Assembly: GCA_903912435.1 (NCBI GenBank)
Contig: CAIWHI010000005.1
Location: forward strand, 1 to 12,144
From: an uncultured Bacteroidota bacterium
Lineage (GTDB): Bacteria > Bacteroidota > Bacteroidia > Chitinophagales > Chitinophagaceae
Direction of reading: 5' to 3'
Length of the DNA stretch: 12,144 bases
The position numbers and the translations under genes are program-made. Shown one piece after another: positions 1 through 6,836 of this stretch; position 1 is the first letter of the stretch, and each line of letters begins with the position of its first letter. The notes under the pieces are model-generated. The model was given only the letters and a program-made list of their open reading frames with translations. It searched no databases and was not told the origin of the DNA.

Positions 1-40
1 CAATGGTATATAGCCAATCGGCGGCATCACCCCAGCCCGT

Positions 41-119
41 TCCCCATCACGGTGTGCAGGCAAAGGAGAGGGTGTCGTATTCTAACGTTTCTGACGGTAT
101 TTTTTGGATGCTTCGTCCA
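41..119. repeat. Direct repeat family A, copy 1
   Basis: Matches positions 416 onward at an offset of 375 bases. The alignment is gap-free over 41-105 against 416-480 with about eight mismatches, and looser similarity continues to about 119 with an indel. The best conserved part begins gcaggcaaaggagagg and ends in a T run. Read on the plus strand in the frame holding agg caa agg aga, the four differences after that point all fall at third codon positions and are synonymous. The copies could be remnants of a small mobile repeat or of a duplicated short coding segment. Confidence 0.75.
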
Positions 120-153
120 CTCCTAGATTATATTATTTCCAGATATTTTTTTA

Positions 154-177
154 GTAGCCCTGGCATTTATGCCGGGG
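154..177 (+). repeat. REP-like palindrome, left half of BIME
   Basis: The tetranucleotide GTAG (154-157) sits directly 5' of an imperfect palindrome, ccctggca-ttta-tgccgggg (158-177), with a single G:T pair in the stem. GTAG plus an imperfect hairpin is the classical layout of REP sequences mobilised by Y1-family RAYT (TnpA_REP) transposases. An inverted partner with the same head and the same stem mismatch lies at 277-300. No RAYT gene is visible in this window. Confidence 0.65.
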
Positions 178-198
178 AAAGGTGGTGAAATAGAAGTT

Positions 199-255
199 GG
201 CTTTAGCCAAAATTAGTATGCGTACATTCCATGTACACTAATTTCGGCTAAAGCC
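199..255. repeat. Long inner palindrome between the REP halves
   Basis: The outer arms are 199-217 and 237-255 (19 bp, one mismatch; they begin ggctttagcc and end ggctaaagcc). The inner arms gtacat (222-227) and atgtac (231-236) close on a three-base loop tcc, with a four-base bulge atgc at 218-221. No T run follows on either strand, so it does not look like a normal intrinsic terminator. It lies between the two REP-like halves, as the linker in a BIME does. Confidence 0.8.
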
Positions 256-276
256 TATAAATTTTATTGTTTCATA

Positions 277-300
277 CCCTGGCCTGAAGGCCGGGGCTAC
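277..300 (-). repeat. REP-like palindrome, right half of BIME
   Basis: Read on the minus strand this is GTAG followed by ccccggcct-tc-aggccaggg. The head and stem layout are the same as at 154-177, and the G:T mismatch is in the same place. Conservation of the mismatch in two copies of opposite orientation argues for a real repeat family rather than chance. A partial echo, taccctggctt, lies at about 332-342. Confidence 0.65.
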
Positions 301-379
301 TAACATTAGGTTTTAGGGACATCTGATGCCTTACCCTGGCTTCTGACATAATAGGTGAAATCAATCAGTGATTACACAT

Positions 380-408
380 GTCCTATTCAAAGAACTTGTG
401 CAACAAAT
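380..408. repeat. Direct repeat family B, copy 1
   Basis: Contains gtcctattcaaagaact followed by tgtgcaacaaat. The same words occur at 503-533 with two extra bases between them. The copies are in the same orientation, 123 bases apart, and flank direct repeat A copy 2. Confidence 0.75.
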
Positions 409-415
409 TTGTTAC

Positions 416-505
416 TCCCCACCACAGTGGGCAGGCAAAGGAGAGGCTGTCGTATCCTGACGTTTCTGACAGTATTTTTTGAAAAATGTAAGGATTGCCC
501 TCGTC
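416..505. repeat. Direct repeat family A, copy 2
   Basis: Second copy of the repeat seen at 41-119, same orientation. This copy is itself bracketed by the two copies of the shorter repeat family B (380-408 and 503-533), so the three pieces may form one composite unit. The match is seen directly in the sequence; the nature of the element is unknown to me. Confidence 0.75.
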
Positions 506-533
506 CTATTCAAAGAACTCTTGTGCAACAAAT
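503..533. repeat. Direct repeat family B, copy 2
   Basis: Matches 380-408 except for a two-base insertion (ct) in the middle. It is followed by DNA with a nearly decayed palindromic look (gcgaggaatgg at about 554-564, later gcttaagacaatct), which may be a worn copy of another dispersed repeat. The latter is a weak impression. Confidence 0.75.
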
Positions 534-669
534 AAGTTCCTTCAACAGAGATAGCGAGGAATGGCATTGCTTAAGACAATCTTCCTTGGAAGTTTAGCTT
601 GATAGCAATTTTCATTTACTAATGAAGGAAAAATAAATGGTAAATAAGAAAAAGGCCTGAGGAATAGCT

Positions 670-1290
670 CTACGATATCAAGATGCGATTAATATCCTGC
701 TTAATTACCTGACAATCACTGAATATAGTGGAAAATGTCTGGTACACACCAGTCCATTCATTTTCGTTATTGACAATGTAATTAAAAGCAATATGCCCAC
801 CTTTTGATAAATGCGCCATACATTGCTCTAAAAATGCAGCATTTGTGACAAAATCAGGCACTACCCTACCAAAGAATATGTCAATGAATATAAGGTCGTA
901 CTGCTCCGTATTACGCTCAAGAAAGTTCCTGGCATCATCACAAACAGGCACTATGTCCTTGAGATATTCTGGTGCCATTAGCTCTATAGCCCAATTGAGT
1001 ATAACCTTATCAATCTCTACCATTGTGAATTTTGGAAAGAATTTCTGAGCATGCATGATATCAACAATACTGCCTAGCCCTGTACCCAAAACCAATACCT
1101 TCTTTATACCAGGCATTACTGGTTTCAAAGCATTTATGACAGCCACAGCGGGTTCGTACCTGGTACCATCAGAATAATATACATCAGAAGTAGCTAATTG
1201 AAATTGGTTACGGTATAAGTATAATAAAAGTCGGGAATTTACTGAACCTGCCGACCTTCTTATTAAAACAGGGAGCACATAACTCAACAA
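670..1290 (-). CDS. Spermidine-synthase-fold SAM-binding protein (methyltransferase-like), start uncertain
   Basis: A Rossmann-fold protein of the class I SAM-dependent methyltransferase / spermidine synthase group. With a TTG start at 1290 it is 206 residues long. The glycine-rich SAM loop VLVLGTGLGS is at 65-74, the acidic end of strand 2 is VEIDK at 91-95, CDDARNFL is at 117-124, and YDLIFIDIFFG at 131-141 is where polyamine synthases carry their catalytic Asp-containing loop. The usual Asp-Ser/Thr-Ser-Asp-Pro pattern is absent there, so aminopropyl transfer is doubtful. Substrate and partner cannot be told. No ATG lies between the in-frame TAA (1327-1329) and position 1290. TTG at 1290 or 1287 is possible, or a rarer ATT at 1326 that would add 12 residues ending in PLYQK. 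The gene begins just past the terminator following plsY, with no clear promoter of its own. The family is confident; the function is not. Confidence 0.75.
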   Translation of the reverse strand: MLSYVLPVLIRRSAGSVNSRLLLYLYRNQFQLATSDVYYSDGTRYEPAVAVINALKPVMPGIKKVLVLGTGLGSIVDIMHAQKFFPKFTMVEIDKVILNWAIELMAPEYLKDIVPVCDDARNFLERNTEQYDLIFIDIFFGRVVPDFVTNAAFLEQCMAHLSKGGHIAFNYIVNNENEWTGVYQTFSTIFSDCQVIKQDINRILIS

Positions 1291-1330
1291 CTTCTGGTAA
1301 AGAGGAATCTTGATAAGACAATCAATTTAT

Positions 1331-1366
1331 GGTTAAAAAAATAAGGATACTATATCATAGTATCCT
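1331..1366 (-). terminator. Intrinsic terminator after plsY
   Basis: A perfect 10-bp stem (aggatactat, 1344-1353, with atagtatcct, 1357-1366) closes on a three-base loop. On the minus strand it is followed by a run of T residues (complement of 1334-1343). It lies about 50 bases beyond the plsY stop and only a few bases before the in-frame stop that limits the next gene, so it may also influence expression of that gene. Confidence 0.8.
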
Positions 1367-1418
1367 GTTATAAAATCTTATTACTGGCTTTAGTGCATAA
1401 TAGTCACTTAAAACATTA

Positions 1419-2063
1419 CTACACATCACTATGGTGTCTCTTCTTGCGAAACAGGGGCACCTTGCTTTCATTACCATTTATGAGCCTGCCAATATTCTTA
1501 TGATGGGTTAAAACCACCAGAAACGCTACGGAAATGGCAAATAAGCGGTAGCTCAACTCTTGTGCATGTGCATTGAAGATAAACAGTATCAATAAAGGAA
1601 ACGCAATACTTGCTGTAATACTACTTAAGGATACATAACGTGTTAATACCAGCATCAACATAAATACAAGCACCAGACTTAAGGCAACTATAGGGTGTAT
1701 ACTTAGTATCATCCCAAACAGGGTTGCAATACCCTTTCCACCTCTGAATTCGGCCCAAATAGGAAATATATGACCTAAGACGGCGGCTAACCCAAGAAAA
1801 ATCTGAAGGTTTACAAAGGGCTCACTCAAAACTAAAAATGGAGAAAAGAAGGCCAGCTTAACAGCAAGAAACCCTTTCATCATATCTCCGGTCATTACCC
1901 ATACACCAGCCTTGGTACCTAATATCCTAAAGGCATTTGTAGCTCCTGCATTCCCGCTCCCATGCTCCCTTATATCAATTCCGTAAATAAACTTACTTAC
2001 CCAAACTGCTGTAGGAACCGACCCAATCAAATATGCTAAAACTAAAAGAAGTGCTATCGTCAT
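1419..2063 (-). CDS. plsY: Glycerol-3-phosphate acyltransferase PlsY
   Basis: An integral membrane enzyme that moves the acyl group from acyl-phosphate (made by PlsX) to glycerol-3-phosphate, giving lysophosphatidate, the first committed step of phospholipid synthesis in most bacteria. The three family motifs are all present: SGNAGATN at 36-43 after the N-terminal GSVPTA helix, GHIFPIW...RGGKGIAT at 97-114, and LTHHKNIGRLINGNE at 185-199. The 214-residue length is usual for the family, with several hydrophobic helices and a short basic tail (FRKKRHH). The ATG at 2063 begins directly with the first membrane helix, which fits the family. It lies 110 bases downstream of prmA in the same direction. 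A TAAATTTG box in the gap suggests its own promoter, and a strong terminator follows it. Confidence 0.96.
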   Translation of the reverse strand: MTIALLLVLAYLIGSVPTAVWVSKFIYGIDIREHGSGNAGATNAFRILGTKAGVWVMTGDMMKGFLAVKLAFFSPFLVLSEPFVNLQIFLGLAAVLGHIFPIWAEFRGGKGIATLFGMILSIHPIVALSLVLVFMLMLVLTRYVSLSSITASIAFPLLILFIFNAHAQELSYRLFAISVAFLVVLTHHKNIGRLINGNESKVPLFRKKRHHSDV

Positions 2064-2088
2064 TACAGTTTAATATTATTGAGGAAAA

Positions 2089-2120
2089 CAAATTTAATCG
2101 TTCTCAATCAAATTTCCTAA
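2089..2120 (-). promoter_or_regulatory. Candidate Bacteroidota promoter for plsY
   Basis: Read on the minus strand, TAAATTTG (2089-2096) matches the Bacteroidota -7 consensus TAnnTTTG. Twenty bases upstream is TTAG (2117-2120), one base off the TTTG expected near -33. The implied start of transcription is about 20 bases before the plsY ATG. This is a consensus match only. Confidence 0.4.
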
Positions 2121-2145
2121 TGGTGCCTTAAACTATCTTTATACA

Positions 2146-2171
2146 GAAAATAATTTTTGAATGCAAAAATT
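2146..2171 (-). terminator. Weak AT-rich hairpin after prmA
   Basis: An 8-bp perfect stem, aatttttg (2152-2159) with caaaaatt (2164-2171), has a four-base loop and begins two bases after the prmA stop. On the minus strand it is followed by attttc. The stem is almost all A:T, so termination would be weak. Confidence 0.4.
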
Positions 2172-2173
2172 GA

Positions 2174-3001
2174 TTAATGAAAAACAGTCTTTTTAAACTG
2201 TAAGGCTATCCACCCATTGTGTTCAGACCCGCTTACAAACTCAAATCCGGCTTCAATGCCAGCCTTAACCATTATTTCTCTATCATCAACCAAAAGTCCG
2301 CTCATTAATAATAATCCATCATCCTTTATTACCTGGTGCATCATAGGCAGATAATGCACTAGTATATGACGATTAATATTAGCAAGAATTACATCAACCC
2401 TATTGTCCTGAACTAATTCCAGAGAGCCTGTTTGTACAGATATTTTGTGACAATTATTTCTAACCACATTTTCCAGTGCATTTTCAGTACACCATTCATC
2501 ATTATCTATAGCCTTAATACTAGCTGCACCCAGCATTTCAGCCAGAATTGCCAGAATACCTGTCCCTGAACCGAAGTCAATAATTTCCTTATCCTTAAGG
2601 TCAAGGTTTTTCATGGCCTGCATCATCAAAACAGTAGTAGCATGATGCCCTGTACCGAATGACATCTTTGGAGTAATAATGATATCGTAAGGTGTATTGA
2701 CTTCAATATCATGAAAATGCGCCCTAACAGTACAGAATCCATCAATAATCACGGGCTGGAAATTGGATTCCCACAATGCATTCCAATTTTGGGCAGGTAC
2801 TACCTCAATAGTGTAGCTGAAATTATGGGTCTCCCGTAGTGCTTCAACAAGTGATTCATCAAATGATTCCCGCCCTATATAAGCCAATAAGCAGCCATTA
2901 ATCTCTTCAAACCCATCATAACCCATTTCACTAAGTAAGGCTACCAATATGTCAGTATCAGCCTGGTCAATTGAGCTGATGATAATTTTCACATGATCCA
3001 T
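2174..3001 (-). CDS. prmA: Ribosomal protein L11 methyltransferase PrmA
   Basis: Uses S-adenosylmethionine to methylate amino groups on ribosomal protein L11 in the cytoplasm. The N-terminal substrate-recognition domain covers about residues 1-60, with the linker motif W73-x3-W77-x3-F81 after it. The catalytic domain shows MSFGTGHHATT at 113-123, the SAM-binding loop IIDFGSGTGIL at 140-150, the acidic strand-2 end AIDND at 164-168, and the motif LANIN at 206-210. The 275 residues are slightly short of the E. coli protein (about 290), mostly in the N-terminal domain, as is common in Bacteroidota. The ATG at 3001 gives a full-length domain. A TATTTTTG box at 3070-3077 (minus strand) could be its -7 element, though no good -33 element accompanies it. 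It lies between glsB-like and plsY genes with gaps of 87 and 110 bases, so cotranscription is possible but not shown. Confidence 0.95.
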   Translation of the reverse strand: MDHVKIIISSIDQADTDILVALLSEMGYDGFEEINGCLLAYIGRESFDESLVEALRETHNFSYTIEVVPAQNWNALWESNFQPVIIDGFCTVRAHFHDIEVNTPYDIIITPKMSFGTGHHATTVLMMQAMKNLDLKDKEIIDFGSGTGILAILAEMLGAASIKAIDNDEWCTENALENVVRNNCHKISVQTGSLELVQDNRVDVILANINRHILVHYLPMMHQVIKDDGLLLMSGLLVDDREIMVKAGIEAGFEFVSGSEHNGWIALQFKKTVFH

Positions 3002-3088
3002 TAGTGCAATAATAGTATGTAATCCCTTAATTAAACCTTAAAACAAGGAAAAACATGGATTACCATAACCAAAAATAATATGGCAGTT

Positions 3089-3346
3089 TTAAAACCTACC
3101 TGGTCTGCGTATTAGTTTAATAATAAGGCTAAGCAATATTGCACCAACTGTTGCTGTGATAACTTTGTTAACCCAGATATTGCCTGTAATACTCAACTTC
3201 GATCCAAATAGTTTGTACCCAATAAAACCACCAACTATACCAATTATTATATTCACCAGCAGGCTATCATTTTCTGATTGAACCAATGCGCCAGCAATGG
3301 AACCTGCAATAGCACCAATAAGGCACATAATTAATATCTCCATCAT
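3089..3346 (-). CDS. GlsB/YeaQ/YmgE family small membrane protein
   Basis: An 85-residue, almost wholly hydrophobic protein with three predicted membrane helices at about 4-22, 30-48 and 59-79, and a basic C-terminal tail (KLIRRPGRF). Glycine-rich helices with the patterns GAIAGSIAGALV (11-22) and NIIIGIVGGFIGYKLFG (32-48) are typical of the transglycosylase-associated protein family (GlsB/YeaQ/YmgE). Members are often linked to stress and envelope responses, but no biochemical role is established. The start could be either of two adjacent ATG codons (3346 or 3343). It is preceded by the terminator of the PorE-like gene, so it probably has its own promoter within the roughly 85-base gap. No clear TAnnTTTG box is visible there. 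Confidence 0.85.
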   Translation of the reverse strand: MMEILIMCLIGAIAGSIAGALVQSENDSLLVNIIIGIVGGFIGYKLFGSKLSITGNIWVNKVITATVGAILLSLIIKLIRRPGRF

Positions 3347-3360
3347 AATGTTCCGTTTTA

Positions 3361-3400
3361 ATTAAAATTAATAAAGGTTGCAAGTAAAACCTGCAACCTT
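3361..3400 (-). terminator. Intrinsic terminator after the PorE-like gene
   Basis: A 9-bp perfect stem, aaggttgca (3374-3382) with tgcaacctt (3392-3400), has a nine-base loop. On the minus strand an AT-rich, T-biased tail (complement of 3361-3373) follows. It lies 30 bases beyond the stop of the OmpA-domain gene and before the GlsB-like start. Confidence 0.7.
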
Positions 3401-3430
3401 AATATAAATATACTAGTATTCTAGTTAAAA

Positions 3431-5662
3431 TTAATTATCCTCGTCTTTTTCTTTTGCACCTGGTTTAGCAGGGCTATCATCTTCTTCTGATTCTACGTGC
3501 AGATTCTGCTGTAGGTCAAGTGTACCCTTCTTATCTGAACTATAGATAACACGACGTGTAGGAATATCGCTGATAATGCGGAACTCAGTCCGACGATTTA
3601 ACTGACGACCTTCTGGGTTGTCTTTACCATCAACTGTAGCATTAGAAGCATGTGGGTTTTTAGACCCAAAGCCTTTTGCTGTTAACCTGTCTTTATTAAT
3701 ACCACTCTTCTCCAAATAATCAAGAACTGATTGTGCACGACGCTGAGAAAGAGCCAGATTGTATTCGTCTTTACCTTTATTATCTGTGTAAGAATAAATT
3801 TCGATAGTTAATGATGGATTATCAGCAAGAAAGTGAACTACTGAATCGAGGCCAGCAACTGATTCAGGACGTAATGTTGACTTATCATAATCATAGTATA
3901 TATTACTTACACTAAAGCTAGTCTTCATAGTATCCATAAAGATGGTAACTTCTACCGTATCATCCGGATCAGAACGTTTGATTTCCATTGTGCTTACAGA
4001 AGCACGTGAAGAGGTATAACCTTGCTTATCGGCTGTAAGCACATAAGCATGACCACGCTGCATGTTGAAAATGAAATTACCATCTTCAGAATTGTAGGTA
4101 TCCATTTCGCCTTTCTGGTCAACTTTCTTAACTACACTCTGGGTAATTAACTCACCAGTTTTCCTAAGTTTAACTGTACCTTTTACAACCAACTTTGGTT
4201 CAGCCTGGATGCGCCAAATATCATTACAACATGTAGGATTTTTTAGTGCATAAGAACCAATACGGTTAGATACTACATAAGCATCTGGCTTACCAACCGG
4301 ATCCTTGATGTAATACAGTTCGTCAGCCGATGAGTTGATAGGATAACCCATGTTATGTACGTTAGTGTAACGTGAAGGACCACCATCAGCAGAGTAGATA
4401 TCAAATCCACCTAAAGACTTCAAACCGTTAGTAGCAAAATACAACTTGTTCACACGGCTATCGTAGTAAGGAGTAATTTCATCGGCCTTGGTATTAATTT
4501 GTTTACCACCATTCTGTGGACGACGGTAGCTTTTGTTACGAGGATCGATAATTGAATACCAAATATCATAACCACCCCTGCTTTGTAACTTACGGTTTGA
4601 AGAGAAGAATAAAACCTCTTTCTTACCCACCTTAGCTACGAAAGGCATAGTATTAGAAGAACCTGGCTCATTAACGTTACCTGGAACTAATTCAGGCAAA
4701 CCCCAATGCTGTCCTGCATTATTCTTACCAAACTCTGATACAAATATCTGGCAGGTAATCACCTGAGTATCACCTTCAGAACATTTAGTAAAATAGAACC
4801 TGTCGCCACCTGGGCTAAAGCAACCATTACCTACGTGTACATTCTCATCATATGAGCTACCATCATAAAATGGTAAAGGCCATTGGAATGAATCAACAAC
4901 TGGACCAGCTTGTTTGTGAGAAGTTAAGAAGTGTTCCTTATAGTTTAACTTATCATAACCATTGGCTTCAATAACTGCATTACGGCCCATTGTTGAGAAT
5001 AATAATGCTGAGTCACCAAGTGGGAAGGGAGCAAGCTCGGTATAAGAAGTATTTACGTTTGGACCACAGTTAATAACTGTATAAGGTTCAGGGTTTTTAA
5101 TAGAGTTCATAGCCATAATACAGCCATCAATTTCTATCTGCACCAGTTTTTTCTTATCCTTAAGCACCTTTGGATCAGGATATCTTTCAGGATCATCGTT
5201 TAATGGATTACGATCCTTTGGCGCCAGTTTTTTGTTATCAGCAAGGAATTTTTTAAAATAGCCTATTGCTGTTTGGTATTCACCTTGTTGTTTAAACATA
5301 ATACCCGCCCAATAGCTGGATAAAGGATAAATCTTCTTACCCATATCATAAGCCTCGGCATAGTAATGCGCGGCAGGAACATAGTCTCTGGTAAATCTAT
5401 AACAGGTGGCTAGCTGGTAAGTATAATATGGATTGCGCTCATCGTTTGCTTTTAACTGTTGGTAGTAATCAACGGCATTAAAATAGCTACCTGTTTTATA
5501 CAAAAAATCAGCCCAATTCAACTTTTTAGTATCTGACAACTTGCCAATAGGATCAGCAGCCTTGTTCCTGAATTTTTGTGTATTTAGCTTTTGGGCATTA
5601 GAATCATATTGAAAAGTAACGACAATCGTTGCTAAAATAATGTACAGCCAAGTTTTTCTCAT
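3431..5662 (-). CDS. PorE-like TPR / beta-propeller / CRD / OmpA-domain protein
   Basis: A 743-residue exported protein. A signal peptide covers about 1-23, with a likely cut after SNA and no lipobox cysteine. TPR-like helix pairs follow at about 49-142. A PD40-type beta-propeller region is at about 200-470, with repeated strands such as LFFSSNRKLQSRGGYDIW and LYFATNGLKSLGGFDIY. A carboxypeptidase-regulatory-like domain is at about 487-570, and an OmpA C-terminal domain at about 583-700, with YYDYDKSTLRPES and the peptidoglycan-binding stretch TDNKGKDEYNLALSQRRA. The tail is acidic. This order is that of PorE, a type IX secretion component thought to anchor the machine to peptidoglycan. It lies directly downstream of a PorP/SprF-like gene, as such pairs often do, though a terminator separates them. 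A weak box, TACTTTTA (5687-5694), may serve as its promoter. Other OmpA/PD40 paralogs share this layout, so orthology with PorE is not proven. Confidence 0.88.
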   Translation of the reverse strand: MRKTWLYIILATIVVTFQYDSNAQKLNTQKFRNKAADPIGKLSDTKKLNWADFLYKTGSYFNAVDYYQQLKANDERNPYYTYQLATCYRFTRDYVPAAHYYAEAYDMGKKIYPLSSYWAGIMFKQQGEYQTAIGYFKKFLADNKKLAPKDRNPLNDDPERYPDPKVLKDKKKLVQIEIDGCIMAMNSIKNPEPYTVINCGPNVNTSYTELAPFPLGDSALLFSTMGRNAVIEANGYDKLNYKEHFLTSHKQAGPVVDSFQWPLPFYDGSSYDENVHVGNGCFSPGGDRFYFTKCSEGDTQVITCQIFVSEFGKNNAGQHWGLPELVPGNVNEPGSSNTMPFVAKVGKKEVLFFSSNRKLQSRGGYDIWYSIIDPRNKSYRRPQNGGKQINTKADEITPYYDSRVNKLYFATNGLKSLGGFDIYSADGGPSRYTNVHNMGYPINSSADELYYIKDPVGKPDAYVVSNRIGSYALKNPTCCNDIWRIQAEPKLVVKGTVKLRKTGELITQSVVKKVDQKGEMDTYNSEDGNFIFNMQRGHAYVLTADKQGYTSSRASVSTMEIKRSDPDDTVEVTIFMDTMKTSFSVSNIYYDYDKSTLRPESVAGLDSVVHFLADNPSLTIEIYSYTDNKGKDEYNLALSQRRAQSVLDYLEKSGINKDRLTAKGFGSKNPHASNATVDGKDNPEGRQLNRRTEFRIISDIPTRRVIYSSDKKGTLDLQQNLHVESEEDDSPAKPGAKEKDEDN

Positions 5663-5706
5663 GTGCGTGAGCGTTGTTAATGGATATAAAAGTATAAATT
5701 GGTTTT

Positions 5707-5745
5707 AAAAAAAAGAAGGGCTTTTGAAAAAAACTTTAGCCCTTC
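5707..5745 (-). terminator. Strong intrinsic terminator after the PorP/SprF-like gene
   Basis: An 8-bp GC-containing stem, gaagggct (5715-5722) with agcccttc (5738-5745), is followed on the minus strand by eight consecutive T residues (complement of 5707-5714). It is 20 bases past the barrel gene's stop. It should largely uncouple that gene from the PorE-like gene 45 bases further on. Confidence 0.9.
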
Positions 5746-5765
5746 ACCATTTATTTATGTAATTC

Positions 5766-6836
5766 TTAGAATCTGGAGCAAGGAATCGTCCTTTTTTCAG
5801 CAAATTGAATTGGATTTGGCATTATATAACGTAATGCAAGTTCAAATCCACCATTACCATTGCTTGATGTATTGAGCGAAGAAATGTTATAATCATAACC
5901 TAGTCCTAAACGAAAACCCTTGAATTCAATACCGCCTGTTATCATTGCAGCATCACCGGTACGATACCAAGCAGCTAAGAAAACTGAAGTTGAAAAGTTC
6001 TTATAAGTTTCTTTATCACCACTAATCTGATAATTGAATTCATTACCTACTATTATTTCAGAAGCAGTAGCCTGGCTTTGATATAAAACGGCCGGGCGCA
6101 AGCTTAACCTTTCACCTGCAAGCCAGTTGATACCCATTTCACCGGTATAACGCATATCCAAACCTGTTTGACTATTTTGCTTTTTCTGAATTGCATCATT
6201 AGGTTGATTAATATTATTTGCACCAATACCTAATACGAAACTCATTTTATCACTGGTAGCATGTGAGTAAGACATACCTGCATTAACCAGATAATAATTT
6301 ACTGAACTTCCCAGGCCCTGTCCAAATTCTCTACTGGTACCTGTAGCAAATCCACCATTATTAAACTCGTCACCAAAGAAAAGCTTGGATAAATCAAGAT
6401 GCTTATTAGCATACCCACCCTGGAAACCAATAGCTAAGTCGCTACCACCTTTATCACTATTGCGGTTGTAACCACCAAAGTATTTATGGTAGGCTACAGA
6501 AACTAACCCGGTAAAGTTGGTAAGGTTTGCATCTCCTGCTACATCATTATATAATTGCAGGCCGGCAGCCAGGTAATCACCATTTTTCTCAATAAACAAG
6601 GGCATATCAACCGATGCTCCGTAAGTCTCATATCCCTTTGTTACACTATTCCATTGGCTCCTGTAAATCGCACCTGCACGAACCCTGCCATCAAACATCC
6701 CTGTAAAGGCCGGATTGATAACCAACGGCGCCATATCGAATTGTGTAAAATGGATGTCCTGAGCAAACGAAACCGGGGCAATAAGTGTGATTGCCACGGC
6801 CAGACTTAAACGGTTAATAATACTTCTCCTGATCAT
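5766..6836 (-). CDS. PorP/SprF family type IX secretion outer-membrane protein
   Basis: A 356-residue outer-membrane barrel. A signal peptide covers 1-25 (cut after VSFA), followed at once by the family hallmark QDIHFTQF (26-33) and PLVINPAFTG (37-46), then YRSQW at 58-62. The remainder alternates polar and aromatic beta strands, and the protein ends in phenylalanine (CSRF), a usual outer-membrane barrel insertion signal. PorP/SprF proteins work with the type IX secretion machine. Some are core parts, and others help secrete or anchor particular adhesins with a type B C-terminal domain. Here the partner gene is a PorE-like OmpA protein, not an adhesin, and no adhesin gene lies in the window. 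That fits a core or envelope-linking role, but paralogs are many, so I give no symbol. A candidate promoter lies just upstream (6856-6884) and a strong terminator just downstream. Confidence 0.92.
   Translation of the reverse strand: MIRRSIINRLSLAVAITLIAPVSFAQDIHFTQFDMAPLVINPAFTGMFDGRVRAGAIYRSQWNSVTKGYETYGASVDMPLFIEKNGDYLAAGLQLYNDVAGDANLTNFTGLVSVAYHKYFGGYNRNSDKGGSDLAIGFQGGYANKHLDLSKLFFGDEFNNGGFATGTSREFGQGLGSSVNYYLVNAGMSYSHATSDKMSFVLGIGANNINQPNDAIQKKQNSQTGLDMRYTGEMGINWLAGERLSLRPAVLYQSQATASEIIVGNEFNYQISGDKETYKNFSTSVFLAAWYRTGDAAMITGGIEFKGFRLGLGYDYNISSLNTSSNGNGGFELALRYIMPNPIQFAEKRTIPCSRF

Larger units (their letters stand above)
1..669. other. Gene-free, repeat-rich intergenic region
   Basis: No reading frame here resembles a known protein. 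Two open frames of 61 and 80 codons exist, but both run through repeats and look accidental. The stretch contains a REP/BIME-like palindromic unit (154-300), two copies of a direct repeat of about 65 bases or more (41-119 and 416-505), and two copies of a repeat of about 30 bases (380-408 and 503-533). The part from 534 to 669 holds a possible decayed repeat and a small hairpin (ttcatt/aatgaa, about 611-626), with no clear terminator for the minus-strand gene ending at 670. It looks like a landing ground for small non-autonomous repeats. Confidence 0.7.

Noticed and set aside
3..188. 61-codon open frame at the left edge
   Set aside because: It runs through a direct repeat and half of a palindromic repeat, has no recognisable family, and is most likely chance.
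199..255. Inner palindrome as an intrinsic terminator
   Set aside because: No T run follows on either strand and no gene end is near; its place between REP halves explains it better.
380..533. CRISPR-like array from the repeats at the left edge
   Set aside because: Only two copies each, with indels and uneven spacing, and no cas genes.
550..592. Possible worn copy of a widespread gcgagg...gcaatct palindromic repeat
   Set aside because: Only short words match and the arms no longer pair well; too weak to call.
355..597. 80-codon open frame
   Set aside because: Composed of repeat families A and B. The repeated core may once have been coding, but there is no support for this frame as a gene.
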